From Peptoniphilaceae bacterium (GTDB lineage Bacteria > Bacillota > Clostridia > Tissierellales > Peptoniphilaceae), in NCBI GenBank assembly GCA_902363535.1, contig CABJAE010000008.1:43743-107742 (forward strand): 64,000 bases of DNA, given 5' to 3'. How positions within the stretch are numbered: position 1 is the stretch's first letter; every line of letters starts with the position of its first letter. Made by a program: the position numbers and the translations under genes. Under the pieces are notes generated by a model that worked only from the letters and a program-made list of their open reading frames with translations, was not told the DNA's origin and ran no database searches. This document shows positions 43,184 to 52,071 of the stretch, piece by piece.

Positions 43184-45705
43184 TTTTCTTTCCTCGACCC
43201 CCTTCGGTCGATTCGCACCAGGCTCAGCACCGTAAAGAGCAGGCTGCTCCGATGGCTGTAGCCCGTGTATTTCGGCTCCCAATAGGCGGCGTATTTCATT
43301 TTGAAGCTGCGCAGCCCTTCAAAGGAGTAAAGGCTGCTGCCGAATTTATACACGAAGTAGGCCAGTTTTTCCTGCAAAAAGCTGTGTTCGTTGATGCCTA
43401 CATTAGCCAGAGGTGCCATGCCCAGGTCGAAGGCGATTTTGCCTTGGTCTTTAAAGTAAGCGAAAAGATTCAGGAAGATAAAGTCCATGGTGCCCGCCGG
43501 GGCTTCTTGGGGATCGTAGCGCATGAGGTCGATGGTGGCCCAACCCTCTTTGTAAACGGGCATGAGATTGGCGAAGGCGATCATCTCCCCTGCCCCGTCT
43601 TTTACCACGGCCATGGGCGCCCGGTTCAGGTATGCTTCGTCGAAGTAGCCCATGGAAAAGCCCCGCTCGCCCCTGCCTTCCAACCATTTGTCGGAAATGG
43701 CTTTTAAATCGGCGAGAAAAGACGCGTCGTAGGGCGGCTCGAGGACCTCAAAGTGCATGTCTTCCTTGGCGAATTTGTTGAGCACATTGCGAAAGGCCTT
43801 TTTGCTCTTTCCCTCTAAAGTAAAATCCTCCAGATCCACCACGGCGGTTTCGCCGAATTTCATAAAGTGGAAGCCGTAGTCGTGGAGCTTCATAATCAGC
43901 TCTTTCGATACCTCGTAAAAGACCGTCTCATAACCCATTTCGTCCGCGTCCCGAATAAATTCTTTTACGCAGTCATCTACATACTCGGGATTGCCCATGG
44001 GCTCGCCCATGACGATGACCCGGTCTTGGGCGGTTTTCATTTGAAGGGCACACATGTCCTCTCCCTCCACCTGATACCAATAGAGGTCCTTGTCCCCCAA
44101 GTACACGAGGCCCGCGTCCATACCGCCGCCGTAGGCCTTCAGAAGGGCTTCGACGCGCGCCATGTCCGGTGCCTCGCCCACGGTTTTGCCTTCGCCCCGC
44201 ACGTGGCGGTAGATGGCCAAGAGCACCCCGGCGATAATGGGAAGCATCAGGCTGATGCGCAACCAGTTTTCTTCAAAGGGCAGGACGATAAATTCCCGGG
44301 CCTTCAACAAGAACCCCATGCCCTTGGCCTTGCTTGCGATGGAAAGCAGGTACATCGTAATAAAGAAAAGGGCGATTCCCAAGTCCGTAAACAGGCTTTC
44401 TTTTCGGTAGATGAATTGTTTGCGGTACAGATCCCGCCGGGAGGCGACGGTGAGGGTCGTGAGGAGGATCAGATACAGATAGGTGATGAGCCCGAAGCCC
44501 GTCATGACGGCGTAGACGAAGGTGAGGGCCAAGAAGAGCAAGGTGGGCCCCATGGCTTTTTCCTGCCGCTCCACGTGAATTCGCCCGAGGAAGATAAAGA
44601 CCAGGCCCAAAAGGATGCTCGGCGATTGGTAGAGAATGTTGGCGTGAATGGGATTGAGTTTCGCCAAAAGCTTGATGGTGTTTACTTTGTCGGGAATCGT
44701 GGCGGACAAAATCATAAAGATTCCGAAGATATACATCATCAAGGAACAAAGGTCGTGGCCGATGGACTTGGCGAACTCCGCCGGCACGCCGTCGTTTTCT
44801 TCGTTGAAGCTGCGGCCGAAGTGTTTGATGAAAAAGTACAGGCCGATAAAAAAGGGCACCACGTAGTAAAAGAGGCGATACAAGAGCAGCCAGGCCAGGG
44901 CGTTTTCGTAGCCGATGCCCAAATTCCCGAGCCCCACCAAGGTCATGAGATCGAAGGAGCCCAGGCCGCCGGGCATTAAGGACACCATGCCGATAAGGTT
45001 CGTGGCCACCACCACGGTAAAAACTTCCGCCGGGTGAAAGGACTGGCCCATGGCCCGCCCGATGAGCATGAAAGTACCGATGGCGCTAAGCCATTCCAAA
45101 ACCGAGGTTAAGAGCAGTTCCCTTTGCGCCCACTGAGGCACTCGTTTCTTGTCTTCTTTTTTGCGATTGGAAAAGAGGATCACCGCCGGGGAGTAAATCA
45201 AGCCGCCGACGAGCCAGGGGGCGTAGATCGCCGCCGTGGAATCCCGATTGAAATACAGGTACACGAGGCCGAAGAGGCTCAGGGCGGAAATGCCGATTAA
45301 GTAGTAAAAGTACGTTTCCAACACGACTTTCACCATTTCCACCTTGTCCTGCTTCCTGCCGTAGAAATAATGGCGCAGGCCCATATTAATCAAGCCGCCG
45401 AAGCCGATCAGGTTGTTCATGGTGTTGACGGTGTAGCTGGTTTCGTAAATGGTTCGCTTGTCCAGGTCGTTTTCCAGGAGGCGATTAAAGATCACATCGT
45501 AGTTCAACATGGGCAGCACGGCGAGTATGCCCGCGATGAGCATGAGCGTGACGTTCAAAAATGGAATGCCGCCCAAGGTGGCCACCACTTGGTCGTAGGA
45601 AATTTCCTTGGATAAGCTCTTAAATTCCACGACGACGAGAATAAATACGCTCAGCACAAACAGGGGCTCCCCGTATTTCTTTAGGGTTTCGATGATTTTT
45701 TTCAT
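43180..45705 (-). CDS. mprF: Phosphatidylglycerol lysyltransferase / flippase MprF
   Basis: 841 residues. The N-terminal 500 or so carry about 14 membrane segments including the flippase motif region LMPGGLGSFDLMTLVGL, which translocates aminoacylated PG. The C-terminal cytoplasmic synthase domain (about 540-835) has DLEDFTLEGKSKKAFRNVLNKF and GTMDFIFLNLFAYFKDQG, typical of tRNA-dependent lysyl- or alanyl-PG synthases. The product reduces surface negative charge and protects against cationic peptides. It begins 4 nt inside the upstream hydrolase gene. Confidence 0.92.
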   Translation of the reverse strand: MKKIIETLKKYGEPLFVLSVFILVVVEFKSLSKEISYDQVVATLGGIPFLNVTLMLIAGILAVLPMLNYDVIFNRLLENDLDKRTIYETSYTVNTMNNLIGFGGLINMGLRHYFYGRKQDKVEMVKVVLETYFYYLIGISALSLFGLVYLYFNRDSTAAIYAPWLVGGLIYSPAVILFSNRKKEDKKRVPQWAQRELLLTSVLEWLSAIGTFMLIGRAMGQSFHPAEVFTVVVATNLIGMVSLMPGGLGSFDLMTLVGLGNLGIGYENALAWLLLYRLFYYVVPFFIGLYFFIKHFGRSFNEENDGVPAEFAKSIGHDLCSLMMYIFGIFMILSATIPDKVNTIKLLAKLNPIHANILYQSPSILLGLVFIFLGRIHVERQEKAMGPTLLFLALTFVYAVMTGFGLITYLYLILLTTLTVASRRDLYRKQFIYRKESLFTDLGIALFFITMYLLSIASKAKGMGFLLKAREFIVLPFEENWLRISLMLPIIAGVLLAIYRHVRGEGKTVGEAPDMARVEALLKAYGGGMDAGLVYLGDKDLYWYQVEGEDMCALQMKTAQDRVIVMGEPMGNPEYVDDCVKEFIRDADEMGYETVFYEVSKELIMKLHDYGFHFMKFGETAVVDLEDFTLEGKSKKAFRNVLNKFAKEDMHFEVLEPPYDASFLADLKAISDKWLEGRGERGFSMGYFDEAYLNRAPMAVVKDGAGEMIAFANLMPVYKEGWATIDLMRYDPQEAPAGTMDFIFLNLFAYFKDQGKIAFDLGMAPLANVGINEHSFLQEKLAYFVYKFGSSLYSFEGLRSFKMKYAAYWEPKYTGYSHRSSLLFTVLSLVRIDRRGSRKEN

Positions 45706-46421
45706 GACGCTCCTTTTAAAAAGTTTATGACGATTTCATTAAATGCCTTCGCATTGGTCCTGGCCAGGCGATGGCCGTGATTGGGCACCTCCACGTAGCG
45801 GCAATGGGGAATCAGCGAGGCGATGTATTTGGAATGGGCCGTCTCCACCACATCCCGAGCGCCGACGATGACCATGGCCGGGCAATTCAAATGGCGGAGT
45901 GCGCCTTCGGGAATGTCCGAATCCTTTACGAGGAGCTTGGCCTTGAGGCGAATGTCCTCAAATTTATCGGAAATTTTGCTCAAGGCGGCGCCGAGGCCGT
46001 ACTGCAGATAGGACGTGATGCGCCCGAAGAATTTCGTGCCGCTGAAATACAGATTCCCCGAATTTAATACGAGTTTGTTTACGGTTTCTGGGTAAAGTGC
46101 GGCGAAGGCCATGGCCAGATTGGCCCCGTCGGAAAAGCCCACGATGGATGTTTTTTCGATCCCCAAGGCGTCCAGGGCTTCTTTCGTATCTTTTGCCATA
46201 AGGCGAAAGTTTAATGCCTCACCGCCATTGGTGCTCCTGCCGTGGGCGCGACTGTCGAAAAAGATCAATTGAAAATACGGTTCAAAGGTAGGGACTTGGT
46301 ACTTAAAAAAGCGACTGCTGCCGCCGTTTCCGTGTAAAAATAAGACCGGCTCTCCGGCGCCCATGCGCCGATAATAAATGTCCGTGCCGTCGGTCATGGT
46401 GAAATACCCGCTGTCTTTCAT
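45702..46421 (-). CDS. Alpha/beta hydrolase
   Basis: 239 residues. HGNGG oxyanion region near 30, nucleophile Ser in VGFSDGANLA, acid in IVGARDVVE and His in VPNHGHRLAR form the catalytic triad. Substrate unknown; it could be an esterase or lactonase, or act on aminoacyl-lipids in view of its overlap (ATGA) with mprF. ATG follows GAGGCGCAAT. Confidence 0.85.
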   Translation of the reverse strand: MKDSGYFTMTDGTDIYYRRMGAGEPVLFLHGNGGSSRFFKYQVPTFEPYFQLIFFDSRAHGRSTNGGEALNFRLMAKDTKEALDALGIEKTSIVGFSDGANLAMAFAALYPETVNKLVLNSGNLYFSGTKFFGRITSYLQYGLGAALSKISDKFEDIRLKAKLLVKDSDIPEGALRHLNCPAMVIVGARDVVETAHSKYIASLIPHCRYVEVPNHGHRLARTNAKAFNEIVINFLKGAS

Positions 46422-46490
46422 ATTGCGCCTCGATTCATGTATTTACGAAAAACACGCGTCTTCACCTTTATTATAGTCGGCTCAATAAAA

Positions 46491-46531
46491 AAGAAAAGGC
46501 ATCTTTCTGAAAGAGAAAAATGCCTTTTCTT
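46491..46531 (-). terminator. Terminator of the hydrogenase operon
   Basis: AAGAAAAGGCAT / ATGCCTTTTCTT stem with further T residues on the minus strand, 30 nt past the hydrogenase stop. Confidence 0.8.
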
Positions 46532-46560
46532 AGAATTTTAAATCGGTTTGACACCGCTTT

Positions 46561-48075
46561 TTATTTGCTGAAGTCCTTTAAGGAATCGTCGATCAGGACG
46601 TTTTCCAAGGGCGTTTGATATTCAGAATCCTTCATGTAGTTGCCCAATGCCTTGCGCACGCGGGTGGTGGAAGCGATGGTGCCCATCCCTGCGATGCAGC
46701 CACCTTCGCAGGCCATGCCTTCCAAGAGGTAGCCGTCTTTCTTGCCGGCCTTGGCCATTTGAAGCATGCGGATGCATTCCTTAAGGGAGTTGGCGCCTTC
46801 GATCTTAATGTGGCGTTCGGGATCGATCTTTTCGGCCACTTCCTTTACCGCTGCGGCGACGCCGCCGGCCATAGCATAGCCCTTGGCGGAGGAGGAGGAT
46901 TCTTCCTCTTCGTCCACTGCTTCGATTTCAGAGGGTTCGATGTCTCTTGCAACGAACATGCCCATGAGCTCTTCGAAGGTAATGACGAAGTCCACATAGT
47001 CTTTGACTTCACCGGTAATGGCTTCCACTTTTTTCGACGTACAGGGACCGACGAAGCAAACCAGCGCGTCGGGATCCTTTCGCTTAATGTGTTCCGCCGT
47101 GTAGCGCATGGGGCTGCCGGAGTCGGAGACGTATTCTTTCAGTTCGGGGAACTTGTATTCGATGAGAAGCGTCCAGGAGTGGCAGCAGCTGGTACCCATG
47201 AAGGGAATTTCGTTGGGTACGCGCTCCAAGTATTCCTTGGCTTCGTGGAGGGTGGTGTAGTCTGCACCGAGGCCGACTTCCACCATGTCTTCAAAGCCCA
47301 GTGCCTTTACTGCGGCGCGGACTTGCTCCGGCGAGGTATCGGCACCGAATTGGCCGATGTAGCTCGGCGCGGGAATGGCATAGATGCGCTTGTTCTTTTC
47401 CTTTAGGGCCTTGACCAATTGATAGATCATGGTCTTGTCGCCGATGGCGCCCCAAGGACATTGTACGACGCAGCGGCCGCAGCCCACACATTTGTCGTGG
47501 TTAATGATTGCGCGATCCTTGTCGTCGCTTTCGATGGCACCTACGCCGCAAACCGATGCACAGGGGCGATCATATTCGACGATGGCGTTGTAGGGGCAGG
47601 TACGCTTACAGCGTCCGCACTTCACGCATTTCGATTGGTCGATGACGGCGCCGTATTGGCCGATGGACACGGCGTTTACCGGGCACACATTGGTACAGGG
47701 ATGGGCCATGCACTTGCGGCAGTTATTGGTTACGGTAAAGGCGCGGGTGGGGCAGGATTCGCAGGCGAATTTAATGACGTCGACTAAGGGCGTCTTAAAG
47801 ATGCTCGTGGAGACGTCCACGTCGTCGAAGCCTTCGGTTACCTTTATGTACTCGTCGTAATCACGCAAGTTCATACCCATAGCCAGGCGCGTCATTTCTT
47901 CGACGATGGCGCGCTTTCTGAAGAGCTCTTCTCTGTCGTCGGGAGACGTACCGGGATAGAGACGGTGACCGATGGATTCCAATTCTTGCAGTGGCGTGTC
48001 CGCATAGGCCATCTTTGCGATTTCAGAGAATACGCGACGGCGAAGACTTACGATACTTGCATAACTTTCTTTCAT
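46561..48075 (-). CDS. Monomeric FeFe hydrogenase, divergent H-cluster type
   Basis: 504 residues. An N-terminal helical domain is followed by several 4Fe-4S motifs (CRKCMAHPCTNVCP at 119, CVKCGRCKRTCP at 150, CASVC at 172, CVGCGRCVVQCP at 196), then the H-cluster domain. H-cluster loops are TSCCHSW (Cys297/298), GPCTSKKVE (Cys345) and EGMACEGGC (Cys456/460): all four ligands are present, but His replaces the usual Pro in loop 1 and Gly replaces Met in loop 2. This suggests a group B-like enzyme, perhaps biased in direction or sensory. Ferredoxin is the expected partner. It follows a 2Fe-2S protein gene. Confidence 0.87.
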   Translation of the reverse strand: MKESYASIVSLRRRVFSEIAKMAYADTPLQELESIGHRLYPGTSPDDREELFRKRAIVEEMTRLAMGMNLRDYDEYIKVTEGFDDVDVSTSIFKTPLVDVIKFACESCPTRAFTVTNNCRKCMAHPCTNVCPVNAVSIGQYGAVIDQSKCVKCGRCKRTCPYNAIVEYDRPCASVCGVGAIESDDKDRAIINHDKCVGCGRCVVQCPWGAIGDKTMIYQLVKALKEKNKRIYAIPAPSYIGQFGADTSPEQVRAAVKALGFEDMVEVGLGADYTTLHEAKEYLERVPNEIPFMGTSCCHSWTLLIEYKFPELKEYVSDSGSPMRYTAEHIKRKDPDALVCFVGPCTSKKVEAITGEVKDYVDFVITFEELMGMFVARDIEPSEIEAVDEEEESSSSAKGYAMAGGVAAAVKEVAEKIDPERHIKIEGANSLKECIRMLQMAKAGKKDGYLLEGMACEGGCIAGMGTIASTTRVRKALGNYMKDSEYQTPLENVLIDDSLKDFSK

Positions 48076-48113
48076 TTTTTTACCTCCTCATATTCTGAAT
48101 TATTCGATCCGTT

Positions 48114-48368
48114 TTATTGTATTCCGGCGCGTTCTAAGATAACGCCCGAAATCTCGTGGGGTTTTACCGAAGTGAAAACCTCGTCGTCGATTTCAACGAC
48201 CGGCGTATACTTTTCGCCCTTTTCTTTGCATACGTTCATGCAGTTGACGTGGACGATATCCAGGCCGCCGTCTTTAAAATAGCGTTGTTGAAGATCCTCC
48301 AAGGCGTCGAGAACGGCACTTGCGCCCATCATGGTGCAGCGGGCGCCGACACAAACTTTTACTCTCAT
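48114..48368 (-). CDS. Thioredoxin-like 2Fe-2S ferredoxin (NuoE/HydC-like)
   Basis: 84 residues. CVGARC near the N-terminus and CMNVC in the middle give the C-x4-C...C-x3-C pattern of thioredoxin-fold 2Fe-2S proteins such as NuoE and HydC. Located 38 nt before the hydrogenase gene, it likely passes electrons to or from it. The ATG is preceded by GGAGAGAGT. Confidence 0.85.
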   Translation of the reverse strand: MRVKVCVGARCTMMGASAVLDALEDLQQRYFKDGGLDIVHVNCMNVCKEKGEKYTPVVEIDDEVFTSVKPHEISGVILERAGIQ

Positions 48369-48389
48369 ACTCTCTCCTTCTGAATTTAC

Positions 48390-48887
48390 CTACTGCGGAT
48401 TCTTGCTGACAATGGAACGAAAGGCCGCATTTCTGTCCAAAGCTTCGTACACGGGCAAGCTGATCAGGGTGCAGATGATCACTTCGCTGGCCGCAACCGA
48501 TAGGCTCATGGTCAAAAATCCGACGAGTCCGCCGCCGAAAGCAAGAACCAACTCGAAACCAATAATCCAGGAGAATAGGGCGGGCATGAGGCTTGCCACC
48601 CACTTCTTGTGGAGCTTACACATAAAATACAAGCTGATCGCCGTGTGAAAGGTGCCGAAGAATAAATCATATAGGCCGAGGGGCGAGCTTATATTCGAAA
48701 GGAAGACGCCGAGGACGATGCCCGGCGCGAAGGCGGGGTTGTAAAAGGCCAAAAGGTTCATAATTTCCGACACGCGGAATTGAACGGGGCCGTAGGAAAT
48801 AGGGGCAAAAACCACGGTAAGAGCGTAGTAAACCGCCGCCAATACGGCTGTAGTCGCGATCCAATGGGTCGTGAGTTTACGCTTCAT
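48390..48887 (-). CDS. queT: QueT-family queuosine-precursor transporter
   Basis: 165 residues with five hydrophobic segments. TTAVLAAVYYALTVVFAPISYGPVQFRVSEIMNLLAFYNP matches the QueT/DUF988 S components of ECF transporters, thought to take up queuosine precursors for tRNA modification. It overlaps pgpA by 11 nt. No preQ1 riboswitch is visible because the gene lies inside an operon. Confidence 0.88.
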   Translation of the reverse strand: MKRKLTTHWIATTAVLAAVYYALTVVFAPISYGPVQFRVSEIMNLLAFYNPAFAPGIVLGVFLSNISSPLGLYDLFFGTFHTAISLYFMCKLHKKWVASLMPALFSWIIGFELVLAFGGGLVGFLTMSLSVAASEVIICTLISLPVYEALDRNAAFRSIVSKNPQ

Positions 48888-49392
48888 AATTTTCCCCCTC
48901 CTCTTTCATTTTGTTGCTGTGGGCCAGGCGAGAGGCCGCTGCTGCTGCGATGGCCGCCACCATGTCGTCGCTGAAAGTGGTGACTTCATCGCCTTTTCGT
49001 TTATCTAATTCATCAATAATGCCGATTTTGTTTTTATCTAAAAAGCCGAAATTCGTGAGGCCGATGGAGCCGTAAATATTGACAATGGAAAGGCTCAGCA
49101 CCTCGTCGATGCCGTAGAGGCCTTCGTCCTTGGCAATAATGGATTGGATGGGCTCTTCAAAGCGCCCTTGTTCCACGGCTTTGTCGATGGCCAGAGCCGT
49201 TAAGACGGCGTGAATGGTTTCTCTCTTTCGAAGCACGGCCAGGACGTGCTCTTCGCACAAATCCATGGTGACGGGCACGTAGTCCTTTTGCAGCTCGTAA
49301 ACGATGGCCGCAATGTCGGAAATTTCTATGCCTTTATCTTTTAACGCCTCGATGGTGGTTTCATACAGGCGTTTCATATCGTAATTATACAT
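48877..49392 (-). CDS. pgpA: Phosphatidylglycerophosphatase A-like protein
   Basis: 171 residues. NFGFLDKNKIGIIDELD and the C-terminal DEVTTFSDDMVAAIAAAAASRLAH are hallmarks of the Gram-positive PgpA family (YutG-like). The family dephosphorylates PGP to phosphatidylglycerol, the substrate of the MprF encoded 3 kb away. Start ATG 49390-49392 after GAGGACAAC; a second ATG five codons on is less well placed. Confidence 0.88.
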   Translation of the reverse strand: MYNYDMKRLYETTIEALKDKGIEISDIAAIVYELQKDYVPVTMDLCEEHVLAVLRKRETIHAVLTALAIDKAVEQGRFEEPIQSIIAKDEGLYGIDEVLSLSIVNIYGSIGLTNFGFLDKNKIGIIDELDKRKGDEVTTFSDDMVAAIAAAAASRLAHSNKMKEEGENYEA

Positions 49393-49404
49393 GTTGTCCT
49401 CTTT

Positions 49405-49902
49405 CTATTTCTCCCGACGTCTGCTGTCACGCCGATGCCGATAGGTAACGGGGCCTCGCGCCGCCACAAGTAGGGCGAGGCACTGGGGAATCACCGCCGA
49501 TGCCGCGTAAACCGCCGTGGTTTGCTTAATCCTGAGAAGGCTCACCACGGCCATTTGGGGCAGCATGGTGATGTCGGCGGGAAAGCGCCACAGGGAACGG
49601 AAGGCGCCGCGCACAAAGCCTTCGGCACCGCCGCCGAAGTAGGCCATGGCGAGGCAGATGCCCCAAATCACAGCCGGCAGGACCAGGATCAAAATGCCGT
49701 CGGTCAGTCCCTTGACATTCATAAATCGGCCGACGATGAGATAGACCAAAGCCGTGAGCACCGCCGGAATCAGCCGGAGAAAAAAGTGGCTGTAAACGGC
49801 ACTTTCCAGTGTAGGCGATAAGTGCAGATAGATCAACACCACGGCGTAAATCAATATCAAAAACAATTGAGCCAGTGAGAAAATGAGCAAATTATTGCGC
49901 AT
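49405..49902 (-). CDS. Membrane protein, unknown function
   Basis: 165 residues with about four membrane segments (4-24, 40-58, 70-90 and 133-149) and a strongly basic tail (RHRRDSRRREK). Not recognised. It sits between apbE (11 nt overlap) and pgpA (12 nt gap) in the same operon. Confidence 0.6.
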   Translation of the reverse strand: MRNNLLIFSLAQLFLILIYAVVLIYLHLSPTLESAVYSHFFLRLIPAVLTALVYLIVGRFMNVKGLTDGILILVLPAVIWGICLAMAYFGGGAEGFVRGAFRSLWRFPADITMLPQMAVVSLLRIKQTTAVYAASAVIPQCLALLVAARGPVTYRHRRDSRRREK

Positions 49903-51067
49903 TCGTCGCCCCCTGACTGTCCAGCATAGATTTCAGGCCGTCGGTGAAAGCCGTGGAGCCGTCTTCGAAAATCCAATAGGCCTCCACGCCGTCCAAGCTT
50001 TCGATGAGGGCGCGGCCCTTTTCATAGGGCAGGCAGAAGGCCGTAGTGGAAAGAAAATCCGCCAGGCCGCTGTCTTTGGTCACGATGGTGACGGAGCGGA
50101 AATGATCCGCCGGCATGAGTGTGTCCGGGTCGATTAAGTGGTGGTAATGCTTCCCGTTCACGATGTAGTAGCGTTGGTAGTCGCCGCTGGTCACCACGGA
50201 GGTGTCGTTGGTGTAGATAATGTCTTTCATGTTATCTTCCGACGCGCTGTCACCTGTGATGGCTTCCGGATTTTGCAGGCCGATGCCGAAGCTGTTGCGC
50301 TCCGCCTCCGGCGCGGATCCGATGATTTTTACATTGCCGCCGGCACTGATCAGGGCGGTTTCAAGGCCCGATGCCCGCAGCTCTTCGCCGATCAGCTCCG
50401 TGGCATAGCCTTTGGCCACGGCGCCCACGTCGATTTTCAGCTCGGGATCTTTAATTTCTACGGAATGATCCGCGTCGTTTAAGACGATGTCGTCGATATT
50501 CGTATGTTTATTGGCCGCCTGAAGCTCCTCCATGGTGGGGATCTTCGCGTCGGGCAGGCCTTTTTTCAAGGCCTCGTCGTCGGCGGAGCGTTCCGATTCC
50601 GGCACCACCTCGTAGGCGTCCCGGTAGCTTTGCCATATGGATGTGACGGCGCCGAAAGCGATATTCGTCTCGCCGTATTTTTCGTACTGCTCCTTCGAGA
50701 AGCGAAGCAGATCGTACAATTCCTCGTCCACGACGACCTTGCCCTTGCCGGCCTGATCGTTCACGGACTTCACATTGACGATGCCGTCGTAATTCTTAAA
50801 GCTGCTGTACAGATGGTCCAGCTCCTGATAGCGCTTGTGAATGGTTTCAAAATACGCGTTGGCCTCTTCTTCGCTCGAAGCATAGACAATGGCGCTCACC
50901 ACCGTATCGAAGGTATCGTAAAAGGTGGTTTGGTAGCGGGAAATTTCCCCCGCCTCACTTGCCTGCACCTCATTCTTATTGCTCGGCTCGTTTTGTGCCG
51001 TATTCTTTTGTCCGCACCCGGTCATAAGGACCAGGGCCGCCATCCACAGGGCCAGTAATTTTTTCAT
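49892..51067 (-). CDS. apbE: FAD:protein FMN transferase lipoprotein
   Basis: 391 residues. Lipoprotein signal with lipobox LMTGC, then the ApbE fold: TFYDTFDTVVS, DVGAVAKGYATELIGEEL, ALISAGGNVKIIG and HHLIDPDTLMPA, followed by the metal-ligand region TSGDYQRYYI. ApbE attaches FMN to Thr/Ser of extracytoplasmic flavoproteins (RnfG, NqrC, FMN-bind proteins). No such acceptor is encoded in this window. First gene of the operon ending in the FeFe hydrogenase. Confidence 0.94.
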   Translation of the reverse strand: MKKLLALWMAALVLMTGCGQKNTAQNEPSNKNEVQASEAGEISRYQTTFYDTFDTVVSAIVYASSEEEANAYFETIHKRYQELDHLYSSFKNYDGIVNVKSVNDQAGKGKVVVDEELYDLLRFSKEQYEKYGETNIAFGAVTSIWQSYRDAYEVVPESERSADDEALKKGLPDAKIPTMEELQAANKHTNIDDIVLNDADHSVEIKDPELKIDVGAVAKGYATELIGEELRASGLETALISAGGNVKIIGSAPEAERNSFGIGLQNPEAITGDSASEDNMKDIIYTNDTSVVTSGDYQRYYIVNGKHYHHLIDPDTLMPADHFRSVTIVTKDSGLADFLSTTAFCLPYEKGRALIESLDGVEAYWIFEDGSTAFTDGLKSMLDSQGATNAQ

Positions 51068-51083
51068 GTTTTCCTTCTCTCAG

Positions 51084-51158
51084 CGCCCGATTGGGCGAAA
51101 ACATAGAAAAAGAACGGGGTTGCCGTCCTTTAAATTCGAAATAGACGATGAAACCCCC
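51084..51158 (-). promoter_or_regulatory. Structured leader of the apbE operon
   Basis: Between the promoter and apbE the minus-strand RNA has two hairpins: a long-range GGGGTT/AACCCC stem (51151-51158 region with 51115-51121) followed by GTTCTTTTTC, and CGCCC-GATT-GGGCG (51084-51097) just before the ribosome binding site. No named riboswitch matches by eye. Confidence 0.35.
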
Positions 51159-51204
51159 ATTTATTCGATGTGTTGCGATCGAATGGAATAGGCGTTCCCT
51201 ATCT

Positions 51205-51233
51205 ATTTTATAAGATTGCGCCTTTTTTGACAA
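51205..51233 (-). promoter_or_regulatory. Promoter of the apbE-hydrogenase operon
   Basis: TTGTCA (51228-51233), 17-nt spacer, TAAAAT (51205-51210) on the minus strand. Confidence 0.75.
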
Positions 51234-51319
51234 GCCTTTTTGATAAAATACATTCCATGGATGGTTTGTCATTTTTTGCCGCTTTTTTTGCTGATTCTAA
51301 ACAGCCTCGCCCTATACAT

Positions 51320-51327
51320 GCTATAAT
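51320..51327 (+). promoter_or_regulatory. Promoter of the Crp/Fnr regulator gene
   Basis: TGCTATAAT, an extended -10 with TATAAT at 51322-51327, 29 nt before the start; weak TAAACA at an 18-nt spacing. Confidence 0.5.
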
Positions 51328-51356
51328 TTTCTTATCAAAGCACAAGGTGGTTCTCC

Positions 51357-52040
51357 ATGGACTTTTTAAGTGAACGATTAAATATTTTTCAGGGCGTGGA
51401 CCGAGAAATCGTCCATGCGCTGACGAATAAATTGATCAAAGTGAATACCGAAGCCAATTCCCTTCTGTTCCGAGAAGGCGACATCTTGAATTCGATTTAT
51501 TTGGTCGATAGCGGCCAGTATTCCCTCTATAAACTAGCTTCCTCCGGAGACCACCGCGTCATCTTTACCTTGGGTCCCGGCGAAATCATCAATTACCCCG
51601 AACCACACCCCGGGCCGATTTCTGTTTCATGCAATGTGATCCGCGCAGGAATCGTCTATAAATTGGAGCAAAAGGCATTGTCTCATGCCATGGTAAAGGA
51701 CCCGATCCTCGCATTAAATATCATCGATCTCTACAATTTACGCATGCGCCGGCTGTATCGTCAGCTGAAAAATTCATCGGGCTTCGTGCGCCTGGACAAG
51801 CGCATCGCCGCCAAGCTTTGGAAGCTTTCGAAGGATTACCCTGCACCCCATCCCGAAGGGGTGGCCATCGACATGAAAATTACCATGACGTTTCTCGCGG
51901 AACTGATCGGCGCCAGCCGCGAAAGCGTCTCGAGAAGTATAAAGCCTTTGCTCGAGAGCGGGCTCGTCATCTACGACAAAGCGCGTTTTGTCATTCCCGA
52001 TCGCAAACGCCTGGAACATTACTTTAAAAGTGGCGACTAA
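51357..52040 (+). CDS. Crp/Fnr-family transcriptional regulator
   Basis: 227 residues. Cyclic-nucleotide-binding-like beta roll (about 10-120: LLFREGD, IYLVDSGQYSLYKL, FTLGPGEIINYPEP), a long dimerisation helix (about 120-150) and a C-terminal winged helix with FLAELIGASRESVSRSIKPLLESGLV as recognition element. No cluster of N-terminal cysteines, so it is not an FNR-type Fe-S sensor; the ligand is unknown. It lies just upstream of asrABC with a CRP-type site in between and probably controls that operon. ATG after AAGGTGG. Confidence 0.9.
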   Translation: MDFLSERLNIFQGVDREIVHALTNKLIKVNTEANSLLFREGDILNSIYLVDSGQYSLYKLASSGDHRVIFTLGPGEIINYPEPHPGPISVSCNVIRAGIVYKLEQKALSHAMVKDPILALNIIDLYNLRMRRLYRQLKNSSGFVRLDKRIAAKLWKLSKDYPAPHPEGVAIDMKITMTFLAELIGASRESVSRSIKPLLESGLVIYDKARFVIPDRKRLEHYFKSGD

Positions 52041-52050
52041 TTTCATTTAA

Positions 52051-52066
52051 CGTGATATTTCTCACA
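52051..52066 (+). promoter_or_regulatory. CRP-type binding site upstream of asrABC
   Basis: CGTGA-TATTTC-TCACA, i.e. GTGA-N6-TCAC, the canonical Crp-family dyad. Its centre is about 44 nt before the likely start if GATAAT at 52091-52096 is the -10, a near class II activator position. Confidence 0.65.
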
Positions 52067-52071
52067 GAATA

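Noticed and set aside
43252-44979. Long open frames on the plus strand opposite mprF
   Set aside because: They are shadows of the mprF coding strand caused by its codon bias; no ribosome binding sites and no family features.
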